From JAVJSU01 sp040219275 (GTDB lineage Bacteria > Chloroflexota > Anaerolineae > Aggregatilineales > Phototrophicaceae), in assembly GCA_040219275.1 (NCBI GenBank), contig JAVJSU010000035.1, forward strand, positions 7,920 through 71,919: a stretch of DNA of 64,000 nt, given 5' to 3'. How positions within the stretch are numbered: position 1 is the stretch's first letter; the number at the start of each line of letters is the position of its first letter. Shown here in pieces: positions 1 to 9,636 of this stretch. A program made the translations under genes and the position numbers. The notes below the pieces were generated by a model. That model had not been told where the DNA came from and did not search any database. It saw only the letters and a program-made list of their open reading frames with translations.

Positions 1-711
1 CCAAATCAATTTACACAACGAACTCTACCTGAGTGCCAAACTGCATTTCCGAACGATACCCAGCAAGAAAATTTTTGTTTCGTTCATGTATCTTTATTCC
101 AACTAAACGATGCGTTGCAAAATAACAATGAACAACTTACGCACGAGATTGTTGTATGGACCGTTTTGATGGAGGAAAATGCGAGTAATGTTCGTAATTC
201 TGATGGAGAAAGCGACACAGGCGTTCCAGATAATATTAGCGACTGGATACAAGAGGGTATGGCTAGACAGTTTCATCAAGCATGTGGTCAAGATGGTTGT
301 CAAGGTCTCGAATTGTACCGTTTTCTAGATTACTATCAGCCTGCACGAAATGCCCAGTTAGATTAGGCTTACTATGACATTGTTGCTTGGCTGGCGGGAA
401 ACTCAGGTTATTATTTTGATATTGCTGAGGGCAATAGAGAAGTAGCGGGTAGAGTTCTAGAACCAACCGATAGTAGTTGGCTTAATGGGCCACAAACTGG
501 AAGACCTTTTGGCTTCGGTACTCGTGGTCTTGGCAATCGGGTGAGTCTGACACAAGAAAGACTCGATTTCTTCCAACAAGAGTGTGGCTTTGCTGCCCCA
601 ACTCCTCCGGATGAAGTTGGTGATATAGGTTTAATGTTTGTAGGTACAACTCCTGAGACTGATCCAGCACTTGGTGCGGACCAAACTTGTAGTTATAGAA
701 ATCCAGACTAA
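1..711 (+). pseudogene. Unknown gene, 5' truncated by the window edge, with an in-frame amber stop
   Basis: One reading frame (frame 1) is open from base 1 to a TAA at 709-711, except for a single TAG at 364-366. Coding character continues after the stop, for example YYDIVAWLAG and RLDFFQQECGFAAP. The TAG is one base from CAG, so a glutamine codon may have mutated. The protein is acidic and rich in Asn and Gln, with cysteines (ACGQDGCQG, QECGF, QTCSY) that suggest an exported protein. I do not recognise the family. The WD40 gene starts 12 bases downstream and may share the transcript. Alternatives are a sequencing error or stop readthrough. Confidence 0.5.
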
Positions 712-723
712 AAGGAATATCAC

Positions 724-3615
724 ATGCGTAAGTTCAACATGCTAGCGTATTTTGTACTAATCTTTGTATTCGCCAATTATGCATTTGCACAAGATAATCT
801 CTCATCAGTTTTGGATATTGCGTGGGGACCTGACGGCACTTTAGTCGCTACAGCCGAGCGAAACGGCACTATTGAGATTTGGGATACAACAACATCTCAA
901 GTAATCCGAATTCTTGAAGGTCATGCCGACGAGGTTATCGCTCTCGATTGGCACGATCAAAGCAATCGTTTAGCGAGCGTGAGTCCAGATGGAAATCTAA
1001 TCATCTGGGATGCCGATACATGGCAACCCATAACAATATTTTCATTAGGTAACAATCCAGCAACTCCCTTTCTTGACGTGACGTGGAGCCCAGACGGAAC
1101 TAAGATTGCGTTAGGTAGTCTCCGAACCATATTTATTTATGATACTCAAATAAATATGATTACAGATCGGCTGACTGACCATCTCACTACGTTTGAAACG
1201 TTTGTTCACCCGTTAATTTGGAATCCAACTGGCGACACAATATTTAGTATTGGCGATACAGGTCAATTGCTTCTTTGGTCTATTTCGGATGACATAGTGG
1301 TCAGTGAAATTCGATTTGAAAACCTTAGAAGACCGAATGCTATGTCTTGGCATCCCACTGGATCACTGGTAGCTATACTTGAAGTCTTCGGCGGTGTAAA
1401 AGTGATTGATCCGTTTAGTGGTGTGATTGTGAGTGATTTTCAGGCGTCTGACACCGGCGTAATTGGTTTTGACATTGAGTGGTCATTGGATGGTTCACAC
1501 CTGATTACAAGTGGGCAAGATCAAATGATCAAAGTCTGGGATGCACAATCGTTACAGTTGGTTGATAGTATTACAACGAGTGAGATACCATTTGCAATTG
1601 ATATTAATCCAGTAAATGGTGATGTTGCCTATTTTGATGATATTGTTGCCGTTTTTGACCCACTAATTAATGTACCTCCTCTCGCCAACGCAGGCACAGA
1701 TCAAACGGTGGTGGATGCCGATGGCAACAGTAGCGAAAGTGTGGTGTTGAATGGTAGCGGTAGCAGCGATGCAGATGGCAGCATCGTAAGCTACTCATGG
1801 CAGGAAAATGGTGCTGAAATTGCGACTGGTGTCATGCCAAGCGTTGATCTAACGGTAGGCACATATACGTTTACACTAACTGTGACCGACAATGATGGAT
1901 TGACCGCAACAGATGAGGTTGTGATTACGGTGAATGCTAATCAACCTCCGGGTCAGTTGATTACTTCCCTCACCCTTATCAACGCTGACACCAACAGTGA
2001 CATCCGCACCTTATCGACCACCAGTACCGAAACCATCGACATCGCTAGCAACGACATTTCTATTCGTGTAGATACTGATCCAGCGACGGTAGGGAGTGTG
2101 GTCTTCACGGTGGATGGCAATGTGGTCGCTACGGATAATTCTGCACCGTACACTATCGCAGGTGAAAACGGCTCAGATATTCTGCCGTGGAACATCGCGC
2201 TCGGTCAGCATACCGTTGTCGCCACGCCCTATAGTGGCGCAGATGGTACAGGCGATGCAGGCACACCGCTCACGGTACAGGTCAACATTGTGGATAGTAG
2301 TCAATCCGGTTTGGCGGTCACCAGTATGACGCTCATTAACGCCGATACAGATACTGACATCCGCTCCTTGCTGACCAGCGGGACAGATACCATCGACATA
2401 TCAGCAAACGGCATCTCCATCCGGGCAAATACGTCTCCGGCGACAGTGGGTAGTGTGCGTTTTGCGCTCAATGGGAATGCGAATTATCGCACCGAAAACG
2501 GCGTACCTTACGCGATCTACAATAATGAACCGGGGGCATATCAACCGTGGGTGGTTGCGCCGGGAAATTATACGCTCACTGCAACACCCTATAGTGGAAG
2601 CAATGGCAGTGGCACAGCAGGCACACCGCTTACCGTCAATTTCGATATTGTCAATACGCCTCCGAGTGGCTCATGTACGGCAACGGGCGGATTAGTGCAG
2701 GAAGGTGAAGCTGGTGTCCGCGCAGGTAACTTCGTCGTCGCTAATGATACGATTGCCAGTGGTGGGCAATATGTGCATGTTCCTGAGGGCACGGGCAGTA
2801 ACTATTCACCGGGCAGTAGTTCAAATGTGCGCTTCTGCTTCCCTGTGACTGAGGCAGGAACCTATCGCCTCAAAGCATGGGTTCATTCAGCTGATGGTGG
2901 CGCTGACTCTTTCTATGTGGGTTACAACGGAGCGACCATTCAGTGGAACACAGAGATCAACACAATCTATTCAATCGGTTATGTACGTGGTAGTGGTACA
3001 CCCATCAATTCAGCACAGGAATATACGCTGTCGTCGGGTAATCAAGAATTCACCTTCTTCCTTCGTGAAGATGGAGCACGCCTGGATAAGGTCGAGTTGG
3101 TGAATACGGTCAGCAACGAAACGGTGGTGTATCGTGTTGACGCAGGAGCCTCTTCCGCCTACACTGACACGCTCGGCAATGTGTGGTCAGCAGATTCAAA
3201 CTTCAGTGGTGGTTCGGCAAATAGTTTCTCCGCCAGCATTCTCAGCACGATTGACGATCCGCTCTATACAACTGAGCGTAGTCAGAGCAACAATGTTGGT
3301 TTCAGCTACAGCTTCCCGGTCAGCAATGGCAACTACACCGTGCGCCTGCATTTCGCAGAAATCTGGTTTACAGGGGGTAGTGGTCGCGGGGCAATCGACT
3401 CACCTTCGGCACGTCGGCGAGTGTTCGATGTGCAGATTGAGGGAACGACAGTGCTAGATGAATTCCACATCGTCAGCGAGACGCTTCAGCCGCGGGTTGC
3501 TCATGTGGAGACGTTCGTAGTGAACGTCACAGATGGCACATTGAACATTAACTTCCCGCCCGCGACTACAGATAATCCGACCATCGAAGCCATTGAGATT
3601 GTTCAGGGCGGATAA
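724..3615 (+). CDS. Secreted WD40 repeat protein with PKD, Ig-like, CBM-like and malectin-like domains
   Basis: A 963-residue exported protein. The signal peptide is residues 1-22 (hydrophobic core, cleavage after YAFA). WD40-type blades fill about 24-315 (IWDTTT, IIWDAD, KVWDAQ). A PKD domain starts near 316 (PLANAGTDQ, then SGSSDADGSI and YSWQENG). Two homologous beta-sandwich repeats follow near 411 and 528; both carry SxTLINADT and ATPYSG. A carbohydrate-binding-like domain starts near 657 (QEGEAG). A malectin-like domain runs from about 800 to the end (YRVDAG, RLHFAEIW, RRVFDVQIEG). The likely role is cell-surface carbohydrate or protein binding. A ribosome site (aaaagga) precedes the ATG. 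No catalytic domain is visible. Confidence 0.85.
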   Translation: MRKFNMLAYFVLIFVFANYAFAQDNLSSVLDIAWGPDGTLVATAERNGTIEIWDTTTSQVIRILEGHADEVIALDWHDQSNRLASVSPDGNLIIWDADTWQPITIFSLGNNPATPFLDVTWSPDGTKIALGSLRTIFIYDTQINMITDRLTDHLTTFETFVHPLIWNPTGDTIFSIGDTGQLLLWSISDDIVVSEIRFENLRRPNAMSWHPTGSLVAILEVFGGVKVIDPFSGVIVSDFQASDTGVIGFDIEWSLDGSHLITSGQDQMIKVWDAQSLQLVDSITTSEIPFAIDINPVNGDVAYFDDIVAVFDPLINVPPLANAGTDQTVVDADGNSSESVVLNGSGSSDADGSIVSYSWQENGAEIATGVMPSVDLTVGTYTFTLTVTDNDGLTATDEVVITVNANQPPGQLITSLTLINADTNSDIRTLSTTSTETIDIASNDISIRVDTDPATVGSVVFTVDGNVVATDNSAPYTIAGENGSDILPWNIALGQHTVVATPYSGADGTGDAGTPLTVQVNIVDSSQSGLAVTSMTLINADTDTDIRSLLTSGTDTIDISANGISIRANTSPATVGSVRFALNGNANYRTENGVPYAIYNNEPGAYQPWVVAPGNYTLTATPYSGSNGSGTAGTPLTVNFDIVNTPPSGSCTATGGLVQEGEAGVRAGNFVVANDTIASGGQYVHVPEGTGSNYSPGSSSNVRFCFPVTEAGTYRLKAWVHSADGGADSFYVGYNGATIQWNTEINTIYSIGYVRGSGTPINSAQEYTLSSGNQEFTFFLREDGARLDKVELVNTVSNETVVYRVDAGASSAYTDTLGNVWSADSNFSGGSANSFSASILSTIDDPLYTTERSQSNNVGFSYSFPVSNGNYTVRLHFAEIWFTGGSGRGAIDSPSARRRVFDVQIEGTTVLDEFHIVSETLQPRVAHVETFVVNVTDGTLNINFPPATTDNPTIEAIEIVQGG

Positions 3616-3639
3616 TCGTAGCTAACAAACAGGACTCAG

Positions 3640-3674
3640 AACAGCGTGGATATTTTTATCTGCGCTGTTTTTAT
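3640..3674 (+). terminator. Hairpin terminator after the WD40-malectin gene
   Basis: Arms AACAGCG (3640-3646) and CGCTGTT (3663-3669) are perfect complements. The second arm runs into a short T tract. It lies 25 bases after the stop codon of the upstream gene. Confidence 0.7.
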
Positions 3675-3724
3675 ACCAACTTGCCAAATATTTCATTCGT
3701 CTGACCTACTGTTATTCGGCTCGC

Positions 3725-3759
3725 AAAAAAAGGGAGGCTGGTGAATCCTCACTAGCCTC
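3725..3759 (-). terminator. Rho-independent terminator of the sigma-like gene
   Basis: Read on the minus strand, GAGGCTAGTGA and TCACCAGCCTC form a near-perfect stem with a four-base loop, followed by CC and seven T. It sits just after the stop codon of the minus-strand gene ending at 3779. Confidence 0.85.
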
Positions 3760-3778
3760 AACAGTAAACATCTGTGAC

Positions 3779-4672
3779 TTAAGCGGAACAGAGATAGGCT
3801 TGGCGGAGTTCCTCATGTGCACGTCGTCGGTACATGAAGACCATGTGCATCGACAAATCAAGCCGAGCCGCCATCGACTTACAATTTTCGTGTTCTGCCA
3901 TGCCACACAGGATCTCGACCATCCGAAACGACTGCCGACCTTTAAACTTATCCACGACCTGCCAGAATGGACCTTCATCACCCGTGACAAACTTCTTCTT
4001 CCAGTTCAACTTGGTTGGGACGAAGATTTGTAGTAACTCAGCGATTTCCTCTTTCATTGGCTTAACGATGCGTGTTTGCCACCATGCCTGCTTTGAGCCA
4101 CCGCGCCCTGCCAATTCTGCCGCATCCTTCACGGAAACATCAGTCGTGATGTAGTAGAGTGCCGCCAGATGAGGCAGACTGTCTACATATTTCTGCGCCA
4201 TGTGCTGGATGACACACTCAAAGTCAATGCGGATGTCAATTGAACGAGAAAACTCAGAATGATCTTTGAAATAACGACCTTCATATCCCTCGATGATGAA
4301 TTCATCCGGATCACCACTCTGGATCGCAAGATCTTCAAGATAAACCTCACGGCGGTATGACTTACGGACGAATGCTGGTGTTCGTGTACGATCCAGCACC
4401 ATGCGTAACGCGTCGCCTTTGTTCGCTTCCGCAAGCATTGTTGGCATCTCACACAAATCCCACCACAGGCGCATGAAGCCCTCTTGAAGAATGTCGGGAA
4501 TGTAAGCGGCTGGTTTGCGATAGTAGCGCAACAGACGGTTCATATTGGGGATTAGTTGTTTGTGGATTTCTTCAAAACTGAGTTCGCCTGCCCAACCTGT
4601 GGGAAACAGATGCTCATGGCGAAATGGCTTGATGGACTGACGAATTTTACTAGCGATTGTTGCTTCGGACAT
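3779..4672 (-). CDS. Sigma-70-like (ECF-like) DNA-binding protein, atypical
   Basis: A 297-residue soluble protein. Residues about 40-75 (NRLLRYYRKPAAYIPDILQE then GFMRLWWDL) resemble sigma factor region 2, in which a helical segment contacts RNA polymerase. The last 45 residues (CKSMAARLDLSMHMVFMYRR then RAHEELRQAYL) resemble the region 4 helix-turn-helix. The linker between them, about 180 residues, is much longer than in ordinary ECF factors and contains AAELAGRGGSKQAWW, a second possible helix-turn-helix. It is transcribed alone, divergently from the resolvase, and has its own terminator. The sigma assignment is an inference from weak motifs. A phage-type or integrase-associated regulator is the main alternative. 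Confidence 0.45.
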   Translation of the reverse strand: MSEATIASKIRQSIKPFRHEHLFPTGWAGELSFEEIHKQLIPNMNRLLRYYRKPAAYIPDILQEGFMRLWWDLCEMPTMLAEANKGDALRMVLDRTRTPAFVRKSYRREVYLEDLAIQSGDPDEFIIEGYEGRYFKDHSEFSRSIDIRIDFECVIQHMAQKYVDSLPHLAALYYITTDVSVKDAAELAGRGGSKQAWWQTRIVKPMKEEIAELLQIFVPTKLNWKKKFVTGDEGPFWQVVDKFKGRQSFRMVEILCGMAEHENCKSMAARLDLSMHMVFMYRRRAHEELRQAYLCSA

Positions 4673-4768
4673 GACGGAACCTCCTCGTCACCACTGGAAA
4701 CCGTCCAGTATCGGGTGAGCACAACGCTCAACTTAACGGGGACGGCGCAGAGGAGGGGACACGTCAAG

Positions 4769-4795
4769 CAAAAAAGCCGACCTCATGGGTCAGCT
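4769..4795 (-). terminator. Intrinsic terminator or attenuator upstream of the sigma-like gene
   Basis: On the minus strand AGCTGACC and GGTCGGCT pair (one G-U) around the loop CATGA, and the stem is followed by a run of T. It lies about 100 bases upstream of the start of the sigma-like gene, on the same strand. A larger alternative inverted repeat, AAAAAGCCGACC (4771-4782) with GGTCGGCTTTTT (4815-4826), shares one arm. Two competing stems before a regulator could be an attenuator. No other gene needs a terminator here. The rest of 4673-5086 shows no gene; a possible -10 (TATACT) lies near 5050. Confidence 0.55.
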
Positions 4796-5086
4796 TATCT
4801 TTAATTCAACTTGTGGTCGGCTTTTTAGGCGGATGGTTCGGTGGTCCCGTCCGCAGGATGGTACCAGCGTATCATCCGCAGGTGTTTGATGGGGAGGATG
4901 CCCGCGCCGTAAAATCGCCGCGAGTCGGTGTGCGAGAGGAATCACTCACCCGGAAGGTATTTTGGTGGTTAATCTACGTCTGGAATGTCTTGGAAAGTGT
5001 ACTTTCCGATACCCTCTGAAATCCGTGTCTCAAATCATGTCTTATAGTATACTTCTCACAGCGTCTAAGACCAAAGGAGACACAAA

Positions 5087-5635
5087 ATGGCATTGATCGG
5101 GTATGCGCGTGTGAGTTCGGTTGGACAGAGCCTGGATGTACAGATCGACAAGCTCAGCCACTGTGAGAAAATTTTCGAGGAGAAGAAAAGCGGTGCTTCC
5201 GGTAAGCGTCCTCGCCTACAAGCCTGCCTTGAGTATGTGCGGGCTGGCGATACGCTGGTCATCACGCGATTGGATCGGTTGGCACGTTCCACACTTCACT
5301 TATGTCAGATCGCCGATGAACTGCAACGTAAAGGCGTGCATCTCCAAGTCATCGACCAGAACATCGACACGAGTGATGCCACCGGACGGTTGTTGTTTAA
5401 TATGTTGGGAGCAATTGCCCAGTTCGAAACGGAGATCCGTGGGGAACGGCAGATGGATGGTATCCACAAAGCGAAAGCAAGAGGCGTACAGTTCGGCGCT
5501 CAGCGCAAACTCACTGACGAGCAGGTAGAGGAACTCCGTCAACGCCGCGCAAACGGGGAACTCATTCGTGATTTGATGAAAGCCTATGATCTTTCAAAAG
5601 CAAGTGTGTACCGTTATTTAGGTGATACGTCATGA
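5087..5635 (+). CDS. Serine recombinase (resolvase/invertase family)
   Basis: 182 residues with the classical small serine recombinase layout. The N-terminal catalytic domain has the nucleophile motif YARVSS, then TLVITRLDRLARS and FNMLGAIAQFETEIRGER. A C-terminal Hin-type helix-turn-helix (LIRDLMKAYDLSKASVYRYL) follows. The length is normal for Tn3-type resolvases. The start is set by the ribosome site aaaggag ten bases before the ATG. It would cut DNA through a serine-phosphate link and recombine two sites, for example to resolve cointegrates. It lies 77 bases before a tyrosine recombinase gene. No flanking transposase or terminal inverted repeats were seen. Confidence 0.93.
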   Translation: MALIGYARVSSVGQSLDVQIDKLSHCEKIFEEKKSGASGKRPRLQACLEYVRAGDTLVITRLDRLARSTLHLCQIADELQRKGVHLQVIDQNIDTSDATGRLLFNMLGAIAQFETEIRGERQMDGIHKAKARGVQFGAQRKLTDEQVEELRQRRANGELIRDLMKAYDLSKASVYRYLGDTS

Positions 5636-5712
5636 ACCACAGAGGTCGCTAGATACTGCGCGTAGCGCTTCGTTCATAGGTAATACGCGACATTTTAGGG
5701 TATACTGGGAAC

Positions 5713-6744
5713 ATGACTAAAAACGATCTCTCTCAACGTGTTCTCGGTGGTGAACTGCCGCCGCATTCGGACAACAAAAACGTCGTCTCGCAGGTGCGAC
5801 GCTACAACGGGTGGCTGATAGACACCGGGCGGCGGCTTTACCAGCCCGACCTGGTGGCCTACCGCGATCACCTGCTGGCGACGCTGGCCCCGGCGAGTGT
5901 CAAAGCGCACCTGTCCAGCATCCGGCGCAGCTACAAGCTCCTGGTCGAGATCGTCGAACACCGGGCCGCATTGATCGCCTATCTGGAACGACAGTTCCCC
6001 AATGAGGATTTCGCGACTATAAAAGCCAAAGCCGATGAGCTGGAACTGCGCCTGGCGCGGGCCACCGATCCGGAGCGGTCACCAGTAAAGGCGGTGAAGG
6101 TGCAGGATGAAGCCGACAGCAGCCACATTCGGTTAACGCCAGCACAGGGCGCAGCATTGATGATGCAGCCTGATGTGTCCACGCTGCGCGGGCGGCGCGA
6201 CGTGGCGATCATCGCCCTGATGTTAGCGACGGGTCTGCGCGAAGGGGAAATTGTGAAGTTAGTCGTGGATGATCTCTACCAGACCTACGGCGGTGTTCCG
6301 GCGCTGCGCGTCCGGTCGGGTAAGGGCGCTAAAGCGCGGATGGTTCCTTTCGGGGACATGCTCTGGGCGCGGCAGATCGTGGAGATCTGGTTGCGTGGTC
6401 GTGAAGTAGGTCCGGTGTTTACGGCGATGCAGCGCGGTCGCGGGGATATGGTCGATCAGGGCACTACAAGCAAACCAATGACCACGCGCAGTGTTCAACG
6501 GATGTTGAAGCGCTATCCCGTTTCAATTGACGGCGTGCCGACCACAGTCACACCCCATGATCTGCGCCGCAGTTACGCGCGTAACCTGTTCCTAGCGGGC
6601 ATCCCGACCGAGGTTATCCGGCAGAATCTAGGGCATGTTGATGTCAAGACGACGCAGGATTACATTGGCGTACTGGATGGCTCGGCTCGTGCACCAGTGA
6701 GTGTGTACGATGCTTCACCAATTCTTGAGCGTCTGAGGCGATAG
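5713..6744 (+). CDS. Tyrosine recombinase / phage-type integrase (XerC/D-like)
   Basis: 343 residues: an N-terminal SAM-like core-binding domain, then a catalytic domain. The active-site pattern is visible: Arg in TGLREGEIVKL, Lys in SGKGAKARMVP, HDLRRSY (H-x-x-R), GHVDVKTTQDY (H, then the nucleophile Tyr). G+C is clearly higher than in neighbouring genes, suggesting separate acquisition. A TATACT hexamer ends only six bases before the ATG and no ribosome site is visible, so the message may be leaderless. The role would be site-specific integration or excision of a mobile element. No att site or tRNA was seen next to it. Confidence 0.92.
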   Translation: MTKNDLSQRVLGGELPPHSDNKNVVSQVRRYNGWLIDTGRRLYQPDLVAYRDHLLATLAPASVKAHLSSIRRSYKLLVEIVEHRAALIAYLERQFPNEDFATIKAKADELELRLARATDPERSPVKAVKVQDEADSSHIRLTPAQGAALMMQPDVSTLRGRRDVAIIALMLATGLREGEIVKLVVDDLYQTYGGVPALRVRSGKGAKARMVPFGDMLWARQIVEIWLRGREVGPVFTAMQRGRGDMVDQGTTSKPMTTRSVQRMLKRYPVSIDGVPTTVTPHDLRRSYARNLFLAGIPTEVIRQNLGHVDVKTTQDYIGVLDGSARAPVSVYDASPILERLRR

Positions 6745-6932
6745 AAGCAGCTCAACCCTCATAAATAGGTATCAGCAATTAATCTTCATCATTGAAGCAT
6801 CTGGGTTGCTGACAAAATCCCATAAGAAAGAGTCAAAATCTATCGTTTTTGGCATTGAAATGAAATGTTTGTCTTGCCAGCAAATACCAAGCTGCCTGCT
6901 CTGCTATCATAAATAGAAAGTGTTGAGACTGG

Positions 6933-9575
6933 ATGGATACACAAATGGAACTGATGACAACAAAAATCCGAGCTCCCTCCCAGCATAAGGGACTGGTCCA
7001 ACGCAGCCGACTGTATGCGTTCTTGGATGACGCGGTGGCCCAGGACGCCAGGTTAATTGCCGTGATTGCACCGCCAGGGTTTGGTAAAACTTCTCTCGTG
7101 AGTGACTGGCTCATACGGCGACAATTTCGGTCTGCGTGGGTAGCAATCGATGCTGGTGATAATGTTCCACTCCGCTTCTGGCAGTACGTAGTTGCAGCAC
7201 TGCAAACCATTGATGAAGTGCTCGGCGTGGGTATTTTACAGGCACTGCAATCGTCTACAGAGTCCGCACTTGAGATCATTCTTGTGTCGCTGATCAATCG
7301 TCTTGCGGATTATGAACAGCACGTCCATCTTGTGCTGGATGATTATCATTTGATCCGGCGACAGGAAATCCACACCAGTTTGACTTCGTTTCTGGAACAA
7401 CTGCCATCCAATGTGACTTGCGTTATCCTGTCGCGCTCCGATCCTCCGCTGCCACTTGCACGCTACCGTGCACGGGGGCAGATGTTAGAACTTCGGGCTG
7501 ATTCTCTGCGCTTCACAGTCGATGAGGCCGCCACTTTTCTGACAGACACCTTTGCACTCAATCTGAACCCGGACCATATCGTGAAGCTAGAGGAACGGAC
7601 AGAGGGTTGGGTCGCCGGTTTACAGTTGGCAGCACTGTCGATGCGTGGCCGCGACAATGTCGAATCCTTTTTGAAGTCCTTTACCGGGACGCATCGCCAC
7701 ATCGCCAGCTATTTGATTGATGAGGTGTTGGCGCAGCAGAGCGAAGAACGCCAGCAGTTTCTCCTACAAACCTCAATTCTCGACCGACTGACCGGAGACC
7801 TGTGCCGCGCAGTTAGCGGTATGGATGACTCTGACAGGCTACTGGATGATCTGTATACCGACAATATTTTTCTGACCAGCCTCGATGATTATGGCGGTTG
7901 GTACCGGTATCACCATCTATTTGCCGATGTCCTACGGCAGCGGCTTATGCAGCAGATGCCCGACTCTGTTGACAGGCTGCATGGCAAAGCGGCACGCTGG
8001 TATGTGGAAAACGGCTTCACGCATCCCGCGATCAATCATTTTCTGGCGGCGCGAGATGTTGGCGCGGCCCATGACTTGATCGCTGAACACTACTGGTCGC
8101 TGCTGCAAAGAGGTGATTTAATCACCGTTCGCGGGTGGCTTGGGCAGCTTCCCGACCAGATTGTAGCCGATAGCCCGCAGCTCTGCATGGCGCAGGCGTG
8201 GGTAGGTGCCATGACCTCGCAACTACCGACCGTAGAAACGTATACCGCAAAAGCTGAAGAACTCCTGTCCACAAGAGATAACGTCCCTGTCCGGTTGTCG
8301 TCTGAATTGACCGCTTTACAGGCGCAGCGTGCCATCTTTCAGGGTAACTATGACCGTACAATTGAACAGGGTGAATCGGCACTGGAACACGCGGTTGCGG
8401 TCATGCGCGCACCCATTCACCAGGCAGTCGCCAATGCCTACCGGATGAAGGGACAGCTCGAACCGGCGGAGTTTCATTTTACCCAAACGTATCAAGCGGC
8501 GACTGCTGCCGGCAACACGCTGCTCGCGCTGTACGCGCTCACGGGACATAACGCTATTCACGAGATCAGGGGGAACCTGCATGACGCCTGGCAAACACAG
8601 GAGCGCGGCTTTCGCCTACTGATCGAGCAGGATATCCAGGAAATGGCTCTGGCGGGGGTTATCCATCTGCACCGGGGTAAACTGCTGCGCGAGTGGAACC
8701 GGCTGGATGAGGCCGAAAGCCATCTGAATCGGGCGACTGACCTGGCGCGCATCGGCGCGTTGGAGGGCACAATCGTCGATAGCATGATCACCCTGGCGCT
8801 GCTATATATGGGACGCGGGGACTTTACTCAGGCGCAAAGGCACCTGTCAGAAGCCGAAATCATTGTTACGCGCTGGGGACACGCGGATACGCTGCTGCGC
8901 ATCAGCGCGTTTCGTACGCGTCTGTGGGTGGCAGAAGGTCAGCGGATGCAGATGGTGCGCGCCTGGATTGAGTCGGCACGCAAGAAGATTGAAGTCGACG
9001 CAGGTGAACAATTTGAAATCGAGCAAACCGTCATCACCCGAGGTGAACTGGCTTTGGGCAACACAGACGCGGCACTGGCTCGGTTGAAACGCTGCCTGGA
9101 GGTGGCGCGGCGAGCCGGGCGCGGGGGACGGGTGATTGAACTGCTGGTACTCCTGGCAATGGCGCACAACGGAGCTGGCGAGGCAGAAAATGCCCAAAGC
9201 ACGCTGCATGAGGCGCTTGATATGGCCGAACAGAACGGTTATGTGCGTGTCTTCCTTGATGAGGGCGCACCTATGCGCGACTTACTCAAAGCGTCGGATC
9301 ATCCCTATGCTGCTCAACTCCTGAGACAGGCTGTTATGCCATCGCCTCACACAGCGTCATCAGTAGATCAGTCCCAGTTGATCGAACCGCTCAGCCAGCG
9401 CGAGCTAGAGGTGCTGGCGCTGGTGGCGGAAGGTCTGACCGATCAGGAAATCGCCGACCGACTGGTGATTTCCCGGAGAACAGTCAAGAAGCACAACGAG
9501 AACATCTACGGCAAGCTCAGTGTCAACAACCGAACGCAGGCTGTTATCCGTGCACAGGATCTCGACCTGATTTAA
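6933..9575 (+). CDS. MalT-like LuxR family ATP-dependent transcriptional regulator (first copy)
   Basis: 880 residues in the STAND/MalT layout. An N-terminal NTPase has Walker A APPGFGKT (46-53) and a Walker B-like segment HLVLDDYH. Winged-helix and TPR-like helical repeats follow. A C-terminal LuxR helix-turn-helix covers the last 65 residues (LSQRELEVLALVAEGLTDQE then IADRLVISRRTVKKHNENIY). Such proteins bind ATP and an inducer, oligomerise and activate promoters. It is paralogous to the regulator at 30038-32635. Nearby genes (10586, 10874, 12021) share an unusual promoter element that could be its target; this is inference. The ATG at 6933 is chosen because MELMTTKIRAP fits the family's N-terminus. 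Confidence 0.9.
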   Translation: MDTQMELMTTKIRAPSQHKGLVQRSRLYAFLDDAVAQDARLIAVIAPPGFGKTSLVSDWLIRRQFRSAWVAIDAGDNVPLRFWQYVVAALQTIDEVLGVGILQALQSSTESALEIILVSLINRLADYEQHVHLVLDDYHLIRRQEIHTSLTSFLEQLPSNVTCVILSRSDPPLPLARYRARGQMLELRADSLRFTVDEAATFLTDTFALNLNPDHIVKLEERTEGWVAGLQLAALSMRGRDNVESFLKSFTGTHRHIASYLIDEVLAQQSEERQQFLLQTSILDRLTGDLCRAVSGMDDSDRLLDDLYTDNIFLTSLDDYGGWYRYHHLFADVLRQRLMQQMPDSVDRLHGKAARWYVENGFTHPAINHFLAARDVGAAHDLIAEHYWSLLQRGDLITVRGWLGQLPDQIVADSPQLCMAQAWVGAMTSQLPTVETYTAKAEELLSTRDNVPVRLSSELTALQAQRAIFQGNYDRTIEQGESALEHAVAVMRAPIHQAVANAYRMKGQLEPAEFHFTQTYQAATAAGNTLLALYALTGHNAIHEIRGNLHDAWQTQERGFRLLIEQDIQEMALAGVIHLHRGKLLREWNRLDEAESHLNRATDLARIGALEGTIVDSMITLALLYMGRGDFTQAQRHLSEAEIIVTRWGHADTLLRISAFRTRLWVAEGQRMQMVRAWIESARKKIEVDAGEQFEIEQTVITRGELALGNTDAALARLKRCLEVARRAGRGGRVIELLVLLAMAHNGAGEAENAQSTLHEALDMAEQNGYVRVFLDEGAPMRDLLKASDHPYAAQLLRQAVMPSPHTASSVDQSQLIEPLSQRELEVLALVAEGLTDQEIADRLVISRRTVKKHNENIYGKLSVNNRTQAVIRAQDLDLI

Positions 9576-9636
9576 CAGCATCAGGCTGCCTGGAGCCTTG
9601 GTGTACCGCATCCAGGCAATACCCCGAACAACTCGT

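Noticed and set aside
4771..4826. 12-bp inverted repeat as an insertion sequence end pair
   Set aside because: Arms are only 32 bases apart and one arm forms a terminator-like hairpin; no transposase is nearby.
5087..6744. Resolvase plus integrase as a transposon with ends
   Set aside because: No transposase and no matching terminal inverted repeats or target duplications could be found around them.
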